Of a stretch of DNA of 64,000 bases, positions 31,861 through 41,518 are shown piece by piece. Both the position numbers and the translations under genes were made by a program. The notes under the pieces are model-generated. The model was given only the letters and a program-made list of their open reading frames with translations, was not told the origin of the DNA and searched no databases. How positions within the stretch are numbered: position 1 is the stretch's first letter; the number at the start of each line of letters is the position of its first letter. The DNA comes from Halostagnicola sp. A56 (GTDB taxonomy: Archaea; Halobacteriota; Halobacteria; Halobacteriales; Natrialbaceae), in assembly GCF_000691505.1 (NCBI RefSeq), contig NZ_JMIP02000025.1, positions 198,615 through 262,614 of the forward strand. The letters run 5' to 3'.

Positions 31861-32169
31861 TATTTCTATTTTAACTTTCAGTAGTGATGACTCATTATCT
31901 GGACCACATAATAGTTTCCATTGGAGATAGCCATAGTGCGGGAAAGTACATTGCAGATACTAATAGACATGGCAGCATAATTGCGGAATGATACAACTTG
32001 ATAATCAGACTGTGATACAGGAACCTGGAGACTGGCGAGGAATCAACCACCTATCTTAGCGGACTGGTAGTGTGGCACCCGGAGCCGCAAACGGAACTCT
32101 CAGGAAAGCTGGCTGGATTGTAAAGACTATAGTAACCATTAGAACTTTTTGCCCAAAATAGTTGCAGGA

Positions 32170-32310
32170 GTTAGTGGATGATCTCGACGATATCGCCGTC
32201 AAGGAATTACAAGATACTCTCGACAATGTAGATGGAAGAAGCCGACATAACGACAATAGCAGCAATAGAAACCAGTCCAGACTGAGCCGCGTTCCGCCGT
32301 CCTACTGAAC
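32170..32310 (+). mobile_element. IS630 transposase N-terminal remnant
   Basis: The frame encodes DDLDDIAVKELQDTLDNVDG, the usual opening of haloarchaeal IS630 transposases, and then loses homology after a shift of frame (TTIAAIETS in the next frame). About 45 residues remain. It lies between the repeat copy and the MCM fragment and may mark one seam. Confidence 0.5.
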
Positions 32311-32355
32311 GATCATCTTAAAGGACTATATTGATTCAACTTCTTAGACCAGATC

Positions 32356-33225
32356 ATGGCAACCCGGAACTCTGAAATAGTTGAAGCCTTTGAAAAATTC
32401 TTCCAAAATTATTACGACAACGAAGTCAAGCAACTGGCTCAAGAATATCCCAACGAAAAGCAATCACTCTACATTGACTGGCAAGACCTCTATCGTTACG
32501 ATCCAGATTTAGCCGATGACTATCTCAGTCACCCAAAACATCATCAGGGCTATGCTGAAAAGGCGTTGCGAGTGTATGATCTCCCGATCGATATTTCACT
32601 CAGCCAAGCACATGTTCGCATTCACAATCTCCCTTCGACCGAGAGCCCAGACATTGGTGAGATACGTAGCCGACATGTGAATAGCTTGATTAGGGTCACC
32701 GGAACAGTTGATTCGATTGAACAAGCTCAGAGTGCACTGTCTGAGGCTGCATTTGAATGCCAACTCTGTGGAACACTTTCGAGAATCCCACAATCACCTA
32801 TTGGTGGAATACAGAAACCACACAAATGCCAAGGGTGTGAGCGTTCTGAGAATTTCGTCGTCAACCACGATCAGAGTGAGTATGTGGATATACAAACGAT
32901 TTACATAGAGCAGCGGCCACCAGGGGTTGGGACAGATGATGACCGAGAAATCCTTACTGTAAAGCTTGAAGATGATCTCGTAGACGAAGTTAATCCTGGC
33001 AATACAGTCAATATTTGTGGAATCGTTCAGCACAATGCTGATCTGAAAAACTCAACAGCATCAATTCCGGACAAGCATATTGAGGGCATTGCAATCACCG
33101 AAGCATCTCGATATCAGTTGGACATCACAAATCGGGAGAAAAAAGACATCATTCAGCTGAGTTCGAATGACTCAATCTATGAAACGATGGTCGACTCGAT
33201 TGCTCCGACCGTATATGGGTATGAA
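32356..33225 (+). pseudogene. mcm: MCM-family helicase, N-terminal half only
   Basis: About 290 residues. The N-terminal helical domain (EAFEKFFQNYYDNEVKQLAQ) is followed by the OB fold with the zinc finger (CQLCG and CQGCE) and the beta hairpin region; TVDSIEQAQSALSEAAFECQ is recognisable. It breaks at APTVYGYE, just before the AAA+ motor with Walker A, B and arginine finger, so it cannot unwind DNA. Plasmid and provirus MCM copies are common in haloarchaea; this one is likely such a copy. Confidence 0.85.
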
Positions 33226-33227
33226 AG

Positions 33228-34000
33228 AATGAATCAGGCTCGGTCTCATCGGGACTATCAAGACCTGGATCATCGAAATACGCACCAGTCCGGACTTCAA
33301 CATCCTCGTGTCTATTTGATAACTTTCTGCTAACCTCAGAGATCAATGCACGATTTGGAACCACATAGATCGCCTCAAAGCTCTCGTCACTCTTGCTACG
33401 GTAGTCGATATACTCTTGTAAGACAAACGACTTTCCTGAAGAGGTTGGGCCAGATATTGCTACGTCCTTTCCATCGACAAGTAAGTCATAGATCTGCTTC
33501 TGAAACTCGGAAAATATTTTCCCGTCATCTATTTCGTACTTGTCAAGGTTGGATCCAAGCTCAAGCTCCAGTATCGAGTCGAGGGATTGCATCATTTGAT
33601 GTCTGAAACTTAGTTGTCCCTCTGCTCTACGAACATTATTGAAAGCCGGTAGGTTTCCGACACGTGAGAGGATAATGTACAAGTATCGCTCGTAGAGGGA
33701 TTCTTGATCTTCATCTCGGTTCCTAAGATATGCAAGAATACCGAAAGAGAGTGCTTTTCTCTTGTGTACGTCATTATCGCTGGATGCAAGAACAGAGGCG
33801 ATCCAAGCACTCTCCTCGATGTCTCCGTCTGAAATTTCTTGACTAGACTCCTCCACGAAAAATTCGTCCAGCCCCGTTTGTTTCTGCTGGTCAACACCCA
33901 GGTCTTTTTTGATCAGATTAATAGCAAGCGCATCTAAACACTTGTTGAACACCTCAAAGTCAGCCGCAATCTCGTAGGTGGAGTTTTCAGAGTTTGTCAT
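33228..34000 (-). pseudogene. hamB: HamB-like helicase of a Hachiman defence pair, C-terminally truncated
   Basis: About 257 residues remain. A helical N-terminal part (about 150 residues) precedes FQKQIYDLLVDGKDVAISGP and Walker A (SGPTSSGKS), then YVVPNRALISEVSRKL (motif Ia). It ends near GAYFDDPGLDSPDETEPDS at the seam with the MCM fragment, before the DEAD box and the second RecA domain. In Hachiman, HamB is a superfamily 2 helicase that holds the HamA nuclease off until damaged DNA is sensed. It overlaps the upstream gene by four bases. Confidence 0.7.
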
Positions 34001-34524
34001 GAGTTGATATACGGGTACAATTCGTGTTGCAATTGCTCACGAAACGAGTCAGCGTCCTCTAGAGGAAGCAAGAAGAAGATTAATTCGTATTTCTTCAGCT
34101 TTTTGTACTCATCTTCTTCCAATTTGTCGAATATATACTCATTCACCCCAGAGTTATCGATCTTTTCGCATATTAATTCTCGTATCTCATCTTCATCTTG
34201 CGCATCTGCTTGTACATCCAGTATCCAACTCTCGTCATATGCTGCAAAAATCGGATGGACCTGTTTATACGACTTTTCCCCCTCCTTCAGTAGATTCCTT
34301 AGCTTGTCGAGTTCTGGCTCAGAGAGGTTTGAGCTAAGATTATCAGCTGCAACGGTGAGTTCGTGCCTGGTTTTCGTATCACCAGTTGGATCGTGGAATC
34401 TGTTGATGCTATCAAGTGAATTTCGTAGAGCATCACTACGCCTTTTCTGAATTTTTGATTCACCCAGTGCCAGCGATTCTTCGCCATCGTGCATCCCATA
34501 GAACAATCCGTCAATGCGTTTCAA
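33997..34524 (-). pseudogene. hamA: HamA-like (DUF1837) nuclease of a Hachiman pair, N-terminally truncated
   Basis: About 175 residues. The opening KRIDGLFYGMHDGEESLALG leads into ESKIQKRRSDALRNSLDSI, the acidic/ESK nuclease-type motif of DUF1837, and the C-terminus YELIFFLLPLEDADSFREQL fits the family. A stop codon lies just upstream of the TTG at 34524, and the family usually has about 80-100 further N-terminal residues, so the 5' end is missing. The 4-base overlap with the helicase gene is the usual hamAB arrangement. Confidence 0.7.
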
Positions 34525-34915
34525 GCATCAAGCCGATTGCCAGCGTGCGAGAATAGATGCGAATATATTCGCTTATTTATATGGGGAAGAGGGATTGATG
34601 AATATACACACAACAAGAGTGTGAAGAGATAATAAGTAACTATGTCATGGGATTATATTTTAGTATGTAGGATATGACGATAAGGTAGTTTGAGAAGCAA
34701 ACAGCTGATTAATTCAGAAATGCGTTCTCAATCAAAACCTGTTCAGAGGAACGTTAGAGACGGCGAATGCGATCCGGAGTTCACGAGTCGATTATGGATA
34801 CACGAATGATTAAATAGTATATGGATAAACACTACTATCAGATTTCAAGTCAACAAATTTATAGAAATGTGATGATTGCCAGACACTAAGCAGTGTGTAA
34901 TAGCTATTAATTTTT
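34525..34915. other. AT-rich gap without a gene
   Basis: No open frame or RNA that I can support. The sequence just upstream of the hamA fragment is a likely seam. Confidence 0.3.
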
Positions 34916-35350
34916 TTAATGTGTTTCATTACATTCAAACAGGTTGAAAGATATCGACCCATCAAAATCATTATCTTCTACAGACATTTCTATTCTAAAT
35001 TCGCTCCCTGGGAAGTTTGTGCGCGTTGTAACATCTGGATCTGGCCCAAATCCAGAATCTTCCCCATCAGAGCGGTCTTCTTCAAACGGATTGTATAGGT
35101 ACAGTCCATCAACATCCTGAGAGTGATGGATGCTTGTATTAAACCGTACATTGTCAATACTTGGTGAGATCTGAATTGTTTCTGTCCCATATCCATTATT
35201 GAAGTCAACAGATGAACTTTCAATAAAGTCACCAAGTTCATCACAACCATCAAAATTATCTGCAGCAACTGTAGTACTTAGTGCTCCAATTCCAAGACCA
35301 GCAGTTCCAACGATTTTTAGCACACTTCGACGGGTATTATGTTTCGACAT
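34916..35350 (-). CDS. Tat-exported hypothetical protein
   Basis: 144 residues. The signal has RRSVLKIVGTAGLGIGALS, a twin-arginine motif with a hydrophobic core and an ADN cleavage region. The exported part is acidic and beta-rich with three cysteines (DGCDEL and FECNETH). It may be a small secreted protein or peptide precursor; no known family. AT-rich and isolated. Confidence 0.6.
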   Translation of the reverse strand: MSKHNTRRSVLKIVGTAGLGIGALSTTVAADNFDGCDELGDFIESSSVDFNNGYGTETIQISPSIDNVRFNTSIHHSQDVDGLYLYNPFEEDRSDGEDSGFGPDPDVTTRTNFPGSEFRIEMSVEDNDFDGSISFNLFECNETH

Positions 35351-35454
35351 TGCATATAGTTATTGCCTTTGGATGGTATTATAATTAACTAAATTTGAAT
35401 TACATAATGTAAAATCACTATATAGATATCTATTCGCAGTGAGACGGTCTAAAA

Positions 35455-36201
35455 TTATTGATACGGTTGATGATCCGGTTTAGTTCCAAAATTTTCCGAC
35501 AGCCTATCTATTGTCATTGTGTGTTCCGCTTCTGCCGCCATTATCTCCGCGAGCTCTCCGATCTCCTCTAGAATCTCAGATGCCATGTAAGGTCCAACAG
35601 TTTCTACAACTTCTATTTCAGCTTGCTCTCGCTTGGTCAGCTTATCTTTTTCCTTGATCTCATTATACGACTTCATTAAACTATGGAGGTGAAGTAATCG
35701 AGTATAGATACTGGTCAAAGACGCTGCTTCATTTGTCGTGAGAATTCCGATTTGATTTGCATTCGACTCATAGACAACTGTTGGCATCAGAATTTCTGGA
35801 TACCTGTTCGGGGTGAGTTGATCCTTTTCTTTGCTCTCAACGAGTTTATTCAGTGTACCTTCAACCTCGTTGAGTTCAATGAGGAATGCTTGTCTTAGAT
35901 TCTGCTGCTGTGTCTGGTGCCTTGAGATCTCTAATTCCCGTTCTTGCTGTCTCTGTTTTTCCGTCAGACTCACCAAATCTGATGTCAAACCTACATACCA
36001 CCAGGTAACACCTACAAGGATTAGTGAAGTCAGAACAGACAGAATAGACGAGAAGACTTCTGCTAACTGATAGTTTCCAGAGAGAATTGCATCAAATAGT
36101 CCAGAGAAGACTGCTCCCGTTACTAATAACGCCATACCAACGACAGTGAATACAACGTAATTTATCCATTCAGGCCCGGGATCAGTATCCTGATTTTCCA
36201 T
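35455..36201 (-). CDS. Two-helix membrane protein with coiled coil
   Basis: 248 residues. Two N-terminal membrane helices (about residues 15-38 and 48-70) are followed by a coiled coil (EKQRQQERELEISRHQTQQQ) and a cytoplasmic helical domain. The layout resembles orphan membrane-anchored proteins often found near defence genes, but no effector motif is seen. Intact. Confidence 0.55.
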   Translation of the reverse strand: MENQDTDPGPEWINYVVFTVVGMALLVTGAVFSGLFDAILSGNYQLAEVFSSILSVLTSLILVGVTWWYVGLTSDLVSLTEKQRQQERELEISRHQTQQQNLRQAFLIELNEVEGTLNKLVESKEKDQLTPNRYPEILMPTVVYESNANQIGILTTNEAASLTSIYTRLLHLHSLMKSYNEIKEKDKLTKREQAEIEVVETVGPYMASEILEEIGELAEIMAAEAEHTMTIDRLSENFGTKPDHQPYQ

Positions 36202-36382
36202 ACGTGTTAATTCAGAGTAAACTGGAAAAGTTTGATGATAAACATTTCATCGCAAAGTTTGGATTCAGTACCATAATGAATCGATCTACTAAGGACATCA
36301 CAGATGATGATTCTTAGCAACTTGAGGGACAGGGGGAATGGGAACAACAGAATAGAGTCTAATACTCTATCTTAACCGGGAT

Positions 36383-36583
36383 TTAACCATCATTTCGATG
36401 CCAACGAGCTTCTTGGATTAGATCATAGACGTACTGACTGAGACTGCAGCTCTGTTCTTCAGCCTCTTTGATCCATTCCCCTTTGTGCTGGCGATGGCAA
36501 TACACCTCGAGACTCATTGTGTCTTCCGGGAGATTTCTGGCTTTGTCACTTGCTCGCCGTGGTTCTGGTGGGACTTCAGACAT
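36383..36583 (-). CDS. Small hypothetical protein, possibly ribbon-helix-helix type
   Basis: 66 residues. The core SLEVYCHRQHKGEWIKEAEE followed by SCSLSQYVYDLIQEAR has the strand, helix, helix order of small DNA-binding or plasmid-maintenance proteins. It may control a recombinase or copy number; nothing nearby confirms this. Confidence 0.5.
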   Translation of the reverse strand: MSEVPPEPRRASDKARNLPEDTMSLEVYCHRQHKGEWIKEAEEQSCSLSQYVYDLIQEARWHRNDG

Positions 36584-37224
36584 TCGAAAACACCATATAG
36601 GTAGACTACATATAAGATAATAATAATACCGACAAGTAGCTCATTGGTATCGGTTCTTCGTAGATAATATAGTGGTACTGGTAAGTCGTTCCTGTTCGAG
36701 TACCGAGGCCATCGATTTACGTGTACCACCTTTCTGAAGGCCAGCGTGCTACGAGCGTCTGCTTTCAGAGAATACAACCTCGATTGTTGTAAATTAGGTT
36801 TCTGACTGGTCGGCTTCAGTCATCCTAAGCTTCGAATAGTGATTGTCCTCAAATGGTAGAGTCGCTGCGGCAGACCAAACGAGAAGTCCGGTCCCTCTCA
36901 CTTGCAGATAACTGTGTGGGCCATTCTAAATCCATGATTGATCCGACTTCTAATCCGCCACTTCGGTCGACGTGATAGAATTATTCAGCCATACTGGCGT
37001 CCAACACAACTCACCAGTAAAGAGATGATGGAAATAGAGCAAATGCAGAAAGGTGTAGGTCATAGAATATACTTCCTCGAACCATATGCTTCGAAAATTA
37101 GATGGCACATATTGCCAAAATATATAATTCAACTAACTAACTTATGCGAACCTATACTAAGGGAAGAGCGGATTCGACATGCAGGGACACACAGACCCCC
37201 TTCAAAAGCTTTCAAGCGTACTCA
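36584..37224. other. Gap of about 640 bases without a supported gene
   Basis: Open frames here lack the acidic composition and start context of real haloarchaeal genes. I see AT-rich and mixed stretches only, and no RNA. Confidence 0.3.
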
Positions 37225-37821
37225 CTACCGATTCGCGGATAATACGGCCTCTGCTACATCAGTACCTTTCTCCACAAGATGGTAGAAAACGATCCGACTC
37301 CTATCTGAATTCCGAGCATAAATCACTTCATATGGTGGCTCATCGATGGGTTCCAAGTTTTGTATATCAAACTCGTGAGTGTTAGTTCCCATTCGCAAGC
37401 CGTACCAAAATCGGTCTCCTTGGTCCTGTGCTACAGTAATGAATCCAATTGGCTCCCCATCCGATGAGATTGCAGTACGAGCAGTATTCTCACCTATGTT
37501 TTCAGCTTTGGTAGCTAACTCAGGTACGTGAGAGGAATGATTATCGGCGTCTTCGATAAAATGGAAACGAGTTTCATCAGTGACTTTTAGGTCGATGAAT
37601 TTCCAGATATCGTCCTGTCTCGTAATGGACCTGCTCTGAATTTCGGCCTCAATGACATTCCCCGGGTTTAGCCCATTGATTTTGTTTTGAAGAGTTTCGC
37701 TATATTCTTCCCGCTCTTTGTTGACGTGGACAGGAGAACCTATATCAACAATGTCGTTTAGTAACGCATCTTCATCATCAAATTCCAAAACCCGGAATCT
37801 ACTTTCGATTATCTGTGGCAT
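37225..37821 (-). CDS. DUF6663-like hypothetical protein
   Basis: 198 residues. The start FRVLEFDDEDALL, the middle AENIGENTARTAISSDGEPI and the end PPYEVIYARNSDRSRIVFYH follow the arrangement that I associate with the haloarchaeal DUF6663 family. No catalytic motif; function unknown. Looks intact. Confidence 0.5.
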   Translation of the reverse strand: MPQIIESRFRVLEFDDEDALLNDIVDIGSPVHVNKEREEYSETLQNKINGLNPGNVIEAEIQSRSITRQDDIWKFIDLKVTDETRFHFIEDADNHSSHVPELATKAENIGENTARTAISSDGEPIGFITVAQDQGDRFWYGLRMGTNTHEFDIQNLEPIDEPPYEVIYARNSDRSRIVFYHLVEKGTDVAEAVLSANR

Positions 37822-37880
37822 TCTTCCTATGGGTTTCCGTCTACAAATGATTTATTTTTGCTGGTACTCAATCGGGTTCT

Positions 37881-38140
37881 ATGACTTCTGAGGACGAGAG
37901 GGGCTCCATCTTTGAACGGATTCAAGGACATGAGGCTCGTGGTGTTATTGATGAGAGACAGAAATTTAGATGGCGGCATACCACACTACTGAATGATTAC
38001 CACGATTTGAAAGATATCCACAGACAGGAAATCTCGCACGCAACAGAACGGACTCAGCAACTCGAGACACAAGGCTATGTTTTTGAAGTTGAACGGAGAC
38101 TCCACCACTATCTTTCAGGCCTCTACACCGTATGTTTTTT
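37881..38140 (+). pseudogene. N-terminal fragment of a hypothetical protein
   Basis: About 86 residues starting MTSEDERGSIFERIQGHEAR. Helical, with HHYLSGLYTV at its end, where the character changes abruptly near 38135 and a stop follows. It collides with the 3' end of the PIN-domain gene on the other strand, a likely seam. Confidence 0.45.
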
Positions 38141-38144
38141 CGTA

Positions 38145-38639
38145 CTATCCCTCAATTAATGTTAAATTCTCACGTCTCTCAGTTGGTATTGGGTTAACGT
38201 ATTTTACATCTTCCTCGTCACAAAGATCGTTGAAATCGCCGTCAGTGGTAATCAAGTAATCGGCGTCATATGCTCGTGCAAGCGCAACGATGAACGAATC
38301 GTACACGTCGTGGTTTTTCTCAGCGCTGATCTCGTACGCCTCAAGCAGCGTTGTATCGGTGGCGCTGACGATCCGTGCAGGGCTACAAACAAGTGATTGA
38401 ATAGCATTTCGAGCGGCAACTGCGTCTACTCCAAAATTGCTCGTCATCAAGTACTGGGCTCGCAACGGATAGTAATCGAATACGAGCAAGACGTTTGGCC
38501 CATCGATCGCGTTCTGAATCCACGGATACACGTCGTCGTGTGCGGGATGATCGTCGGTGAGCGCTATTGCGAGGACATTCACGTCAGTGAGAACCGTCAC
38601 TTCAGTCGGGAGAGAATCAATCATCGGATAGTCGCTCAC
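38145..38639 (-). CDS. PIN-domain ribonuclease, VapC-type toxin
   Basis: About 164 residues from the GTG at 38639. The acidic PIN residues are visible: D in VLTDVNVLA, E in LEAYEISAE, D in VYDSFIVALARAYDADYLIT and D in TTDGDF. Such proteins cut RNA (often tRNA) and are held by a partner antitoxin. The start overlaps the stop of the AbrB-like fragment by four bases, the usual antitoxin-toxin order. Confidence 0.8.
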   Translation of the reverse strand: MSDYPMIDSLPTEVTVLTDVNVLAIALTDDHPAHDDVYPWIQNAIDGPNVLLVFDYYPLRAQYLMTSNFGVDAVAARNAIQSLVCSPARIVSATDTTLLEAYEISAEKNHDVYDSFIVALARAYDADYLITTDGDFNDLCDEEDVKYVNPIPTERRENLTLIEG

Positions 38640-38845
38640 CGGTCCATCGGTCCGAAGAGCGATTCTCCGGCGTCGGTTGGTGTCGTGTTCTCCCAGTTCT
38701 CTTGGCCAGCTGTTGCTGTCTCTAATTTCGAGCTTGGTTTGGTGTTGACTTCGAGGACGGACCCGACGAGAGTAGCAGAAACCTCATCGTTCGGTTCGAG
38801 GCCTAATCGGTGTATCGGTAGTTTGGTTGTTGGTAAGTGAGAGAA
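38636..38845 (-). pseudogene. AbrB/VapB-like antitoxin, N-terminus missing
   Basis: A startless frame encodes LPIHRLGLEPNDEVSATLVG and a C-terminal acidic tail ending SLFGPMDR. The RLGLEPNDEV turn is typical of swapped-hairpin AbrB antitoxins. The frame runs open to about 38880 without a credible start, and the sequence above residue LPTTK looks unrelated. The toxin-binding C-terminal part may remain if it is translated. Confidence 0.55.
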
Positions 38846-38970
38846 TAATTGATTGACTCTATTTTGCTTGTGAGCACTCCAATAAGAGTTTCATTCTAAC
38901 TTCTACTGTATTATATCCACAAATTCTCTGGCGAAACCTATTTAATTACTAAAACCATACAAATTTTTGC

Positions 38971-39429
38971 ATGGTTGATATAATTGACAGACTCGACCTG
39001 AGTGATTTGAAATCGAATGATGGACTATCTGAAATCTTGTGGTGGGACAATGGTCTATTCAAACTCTGGGATATAGGACCACGAACAAATCTCTATTATC
39101 GCTTTGAGGATTACAATGGTCCAGACCAGTATATTCAAGTCATACCTAGTAACACTACAGAAACTGGAATCTGGAGACTACAGCCTGATGACTTACCATG
39201 GAGTTGTGAAGAAAAAGAAGTAGTAACTACTGATTCTGAGAAAAAATACCACGTCTTGTATGCGAATGATTATGGAGATAACAATTCTAAAAAGTTACTG
39301 GCAGCAGCTTTACAAATGAGGAATGTTGATATTGAAGAGTATGAGTGGACTCCTCCAACACCACCAACGCCACCAAAGCGGCCTGCTGATGCTCGATTTG
39401 ACCATCATAACCCGCAGAACCATCGCTGA
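38971..39429 (+). CDS. Hypothetical protein with proline-rich C-terminus
   Basis: 152 residues. Begins MVDIIDRLDLSDLKSNDG and carries beta-rich WWDNGLFKLWDIGPRTNLYY. The C-terminus is a Pro/Thr repeat (TPPTPPTPPKRP). AT-rich and isolated; family unknown. Confidence 0.55.
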   Translation: MVDIIDRLDLSDLKSNDGLSEILWWDNGLFKLWDIGPRTNLYYRFEDYNGPDQYIQVIPSNTTETGIWRLQPDDLPWSCEEKEVVTTDSEKKYHVLYANDYGDNNSKKLLAAALQMRNVDIEEYEWTPPTPPTPPKRPADARFDHHNPQNHR

Positions 39430-39506
39430 GTGACGTAGAGATTTTCCTATAATTCTCTTGGAAAATATTCGGCTGTTCAAGTTCTCTTAGAACAACGTAT
39501 ACTCGT

Positions 39507-39794
39507 ATGGCGTACGAACCAGACGAGAACGAAACACCATTAGGTGATTTTACGGATTCGATGTTGGATGTTGACTATGCTTCACGTGGCACTCAATTCA
39601 TTCACGAATATTGTGAAGATGCCTATACATTAGTCACGAATGGCGTTTCGATTGGTGACATAGAGATAAATGAAGTGGTGTTGGTAATCACAGTTCCAGA
39701 TGAGAACAAGCCAAGAGAGATATTGGACGGTTGGATTTCTGAACAAGATGATTTAACGGCTATACCTGATGTTGAAGGACATTTAGATTGGTAA
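39507..39794 (+). CDS. Small acidic hypothetical protein
   Basis: 95 residues starting MAYEPDENETPLGDF. Acidic and beta/alpha, with no motif. It overlaps the 3' end of the convergent membrane-protein gene by 35 bases. Confidence 0.5.
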   Translation: MAYEPDENETPLGDFTDSMLDVDYASRGTQFIHEYCEDAYTLVTNGVSIGDIEINEVVLVITVPDENKPREILDGWISEQDDLTAIPDVEGHLDW

Positions 39795-40431
39795 ATCTTT
39801 TGACTGGGGATGTGAGTTGATACCATCTCTTTGTCGTTCCAACTAATCCGCTAAATTTTATAAATACTCCCAAAAATACAATAACAGCAATATTAGCGTA
39901 TAACGGAACAGAATTATACACATCAACAATCCCAAGCGTTAAATAAGATATGGATGTGATAGCTGCCAATAGAGTTAGAGTGAAAAGAAGCGCATTTGCT
40001 GCGTTCTTTTTATAATTATAGCGAATCATATTACCATATGCTACTGCAACTTGTTCTTCAACGAGATCATAGTCATATCTTTGATTCAAAATGCTATCGT
40101 CAATAGAACCCTTTGAGATGCCAATGCGTTCTGATGTTGATGTATAAGTTATAGACGCCAACAATATAGACAACAGCAATAAAGCTGATCCAAGTATAGT
40201 ATAATTGGTCATGACATCGCTATAGGATGTTTGATCAGTGCTCACAGAGATTGATAAACCAGAGATCATAACACTAGAAATTAATAAATTAATTCGGAAA
40301 ATTTGAATCGCTTTCTCGTCTATATCAGACAGTGTCTTAGTTTGCTCATCGATTGTCTTTCTAGCCTCTTCTCGGGCTAACCGAGCACGTTCTACTCGCT
40401 CTTCATACTCGCTTCTGGGCAGATCTACCAT
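39760..40431 (-). CDS. Four-helix membrane protein with N-terminal coiled coil
   Basis: 223 residues. An N-terminal charged coiled coil (ERVERARLAREEARKTIDEQ) precedes two membrane helices (about 45-62 and 75-95) and, after a cytoplasmic loop, two more (about 145-165 and 180-200). The layout resembles small SLATT- or 4TM-type effectors tied to nucleotide-second-messenger defence, but no sensor or cyclase gene is present. That comparison is only structural. Confidence 0.55.
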   Translation of the reverse strand: MVDLPRSEYEERVERARLAREEARKTIDEQTKTLSDIDEKAIQIFRINLLISSVMISGLSISVSTDQTSYSDVMTNYTILGSALLLLSILLASITYTSTSERIGISKGSIDDSILNQRYDYDLVEEQVAVAYGNMIRYNYKKNAANALLFTLTLLAAITSISYLTLGIVDVYNSVPLYANIAVIVFLGVFIKFSGLVGTTKRWYQLTSPVKRFTNLNVLQHQV

Positions 40432-40519
40432 TCAGTTATTGCAAGAACATTCATCAATTCTAATAAATTCTACTAATCTATAACCGTGGCTATGGCGCAT
40501 AATGAATTTCCTACCCTTG

Positions 40520-40765
40520 CTAATATACATCTACAGCAGGCGGTGGACGATCTCCCAGAGATGTATAGACAACAGACTTTGTAGGTTCATAAATCGCTGA
40601 CTCCAAATCGTGTGGAGAAAGGCGCTGTGTTGTAGCTGAAGGTAAGTCATCGAAATGGTATGCCCCGAGATACTCTACCTGAGCAAGTGTCGTCGAACTT
40701 GTTGAGGCGTTCGTCGCCTCGAGCTCTCGCTCGGCAAGGAGATCGCGAAGCAAACGGTGAAGCAT
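40520..40765 (-). pseudogene. C-terminal fragment of unknown protein
   Basis: About 81 residues from ATG 40765, but the frame stays open upstream to about 40850 (VAVAFASSVAVALSDHSES), antisense to the zinc-ribbon fragment, so the true start may be lost. The region VEYLGAYHFDDLPSATTQRL looks structured. No family recognised. Confidence 0.4.
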
Positions 40766-40805
40766 CGACTCAGAATGGTCTGATAGAGCAACTGCGACAC
40801 TTGAA

Positions 40806-40934
40806 GCGAATGCTACCGCAACCTTAGCAATTACTTGTGAAAATTGTAGCCATCAGTTTGTACCAGAGGAAGAAGATTTGAGATATTGTCCACAATGTGG
40901 AATACCGCATGATTATCTATCACGTTTTGAATGA
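40806..40934 (+). pseudogene. Zinc-ribbon protein, N-terminus missing
   Basis: The frame encodes TCENCSHQFVPEEEDLRYC followed by PQCGIPHDYLSRFE and a stop. Two CxxC pairs 17 residues apart form a typical zinc ribbon. There is no start codon in a sensible place. It begins where the antisense fragment ends, so 40800 or so is a probable seam. Confidence 0.5.
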
Positions 40935-40976
40935 TATTTCACCTACATCAGGGGTATAGATGCTGAGAATCCGGGT

Positions 40977-41183
40977 TTAGCTCTGCATGTGATTAAACAC
41001 AGATGTTATTAAAATAATCAATGTTCCCATCATGAGTGTTGGCAGAATCTCAATTTGCTGAAAAAATGAGTCGTAGGAATTAGGAATCATAGCATCCACG
41101 TGCGCAGCTATTGGAGACATAATAACTCCGAAACCAACTAGTGCGATTATTGCGGTTGCCACGACAGTCCCTATTTTAGTCAT
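40977..41183 (-). CDS. Small two-helix membrane protein
   Basis: 68 residues. Helices at about 5-25 and 45-62. It pairs in direction and design with the next two-helix protein (41265-41486). Such pairs occur in haloarchaeal viruses and conjugative elements; family unknown. Confidence 0.5.
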   Translation of the reverse strand: MTKIGTVVATAIIALVGFGVIMSPIAAHVDAMIPNSYDSFFQQIEILPTLMMGTLIILITSVFNHMQS

Positions 41184-41264
41184 GGTTTATGATTATGACT
41201 TCAAGTGCCTCTGACGTTTTCAATCTCTTCTTTGTGTAGATGAATCTTCCTTTTTCTACCGACA

Positions 41265-41486
41265 TCATGCCATCTCGCCTATTTTACCAACCACTATAAG
41301 TGGAATTAAAAACATCAAGAATAGCATTGTGTATCCAAATAATATGTCGATGATTATTGAAAATGGTCCAAGAGCAGATTCTATTTGTGCACCAATTGCT
41401 CCTATTACGAAAAATAGTGCCACTCCAATGACCTTGCGGAAGAAGATTGTTAAGTTAGTCAAATCAGTCAATATTGCTGAAACCAA
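41265..41486 (-). CDS. Small two-helix membrane protein
   Basis: 73 residues. Helices at about 15-35 and 45-65 (DILFGYTMLFLMFLIPLIVV). It lies upstream of the similar 68-residue gene, 81 bases apart. It is divergent from the secreted-protein gene at 41519, with only 32 bases between the two starts. Confidence 0.5.
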   Translation of the reverse strand: MVSAILTDLTNLTIFFRKVIGVALFFVIGAIGAQIESALGPFSIIIDILFGYTMLFLMFLIPLIVVGKIGEMA

Positions 41487-41518
41487 ATTAGGTGGTTCTG
41501 GTTTCGCTCTGCCTGTAT

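Larger units (their letters stand above)
31180..32130. repeat. About 930-base diverged repeat, copy 1
   Basis: Sequence from about 31180 to 32130 recurs at about 47555-48510 in the same orientation with scattered differences. It covers two minus-strand genes and about 270 bases upstream of them. The upstream part (for example TATCTTAGCGGACTG and CAAACGGAACTCTCA) is conserved although it has no open frame, so it may hold a promoter, a transfer origin or an RNA. Confidence 0.8.

Noticed and set aside
36938..37285. A 115-residue forward frame
   Set aside because: Basic composition and overlap with the well-supported minus-strand gene; no start context.
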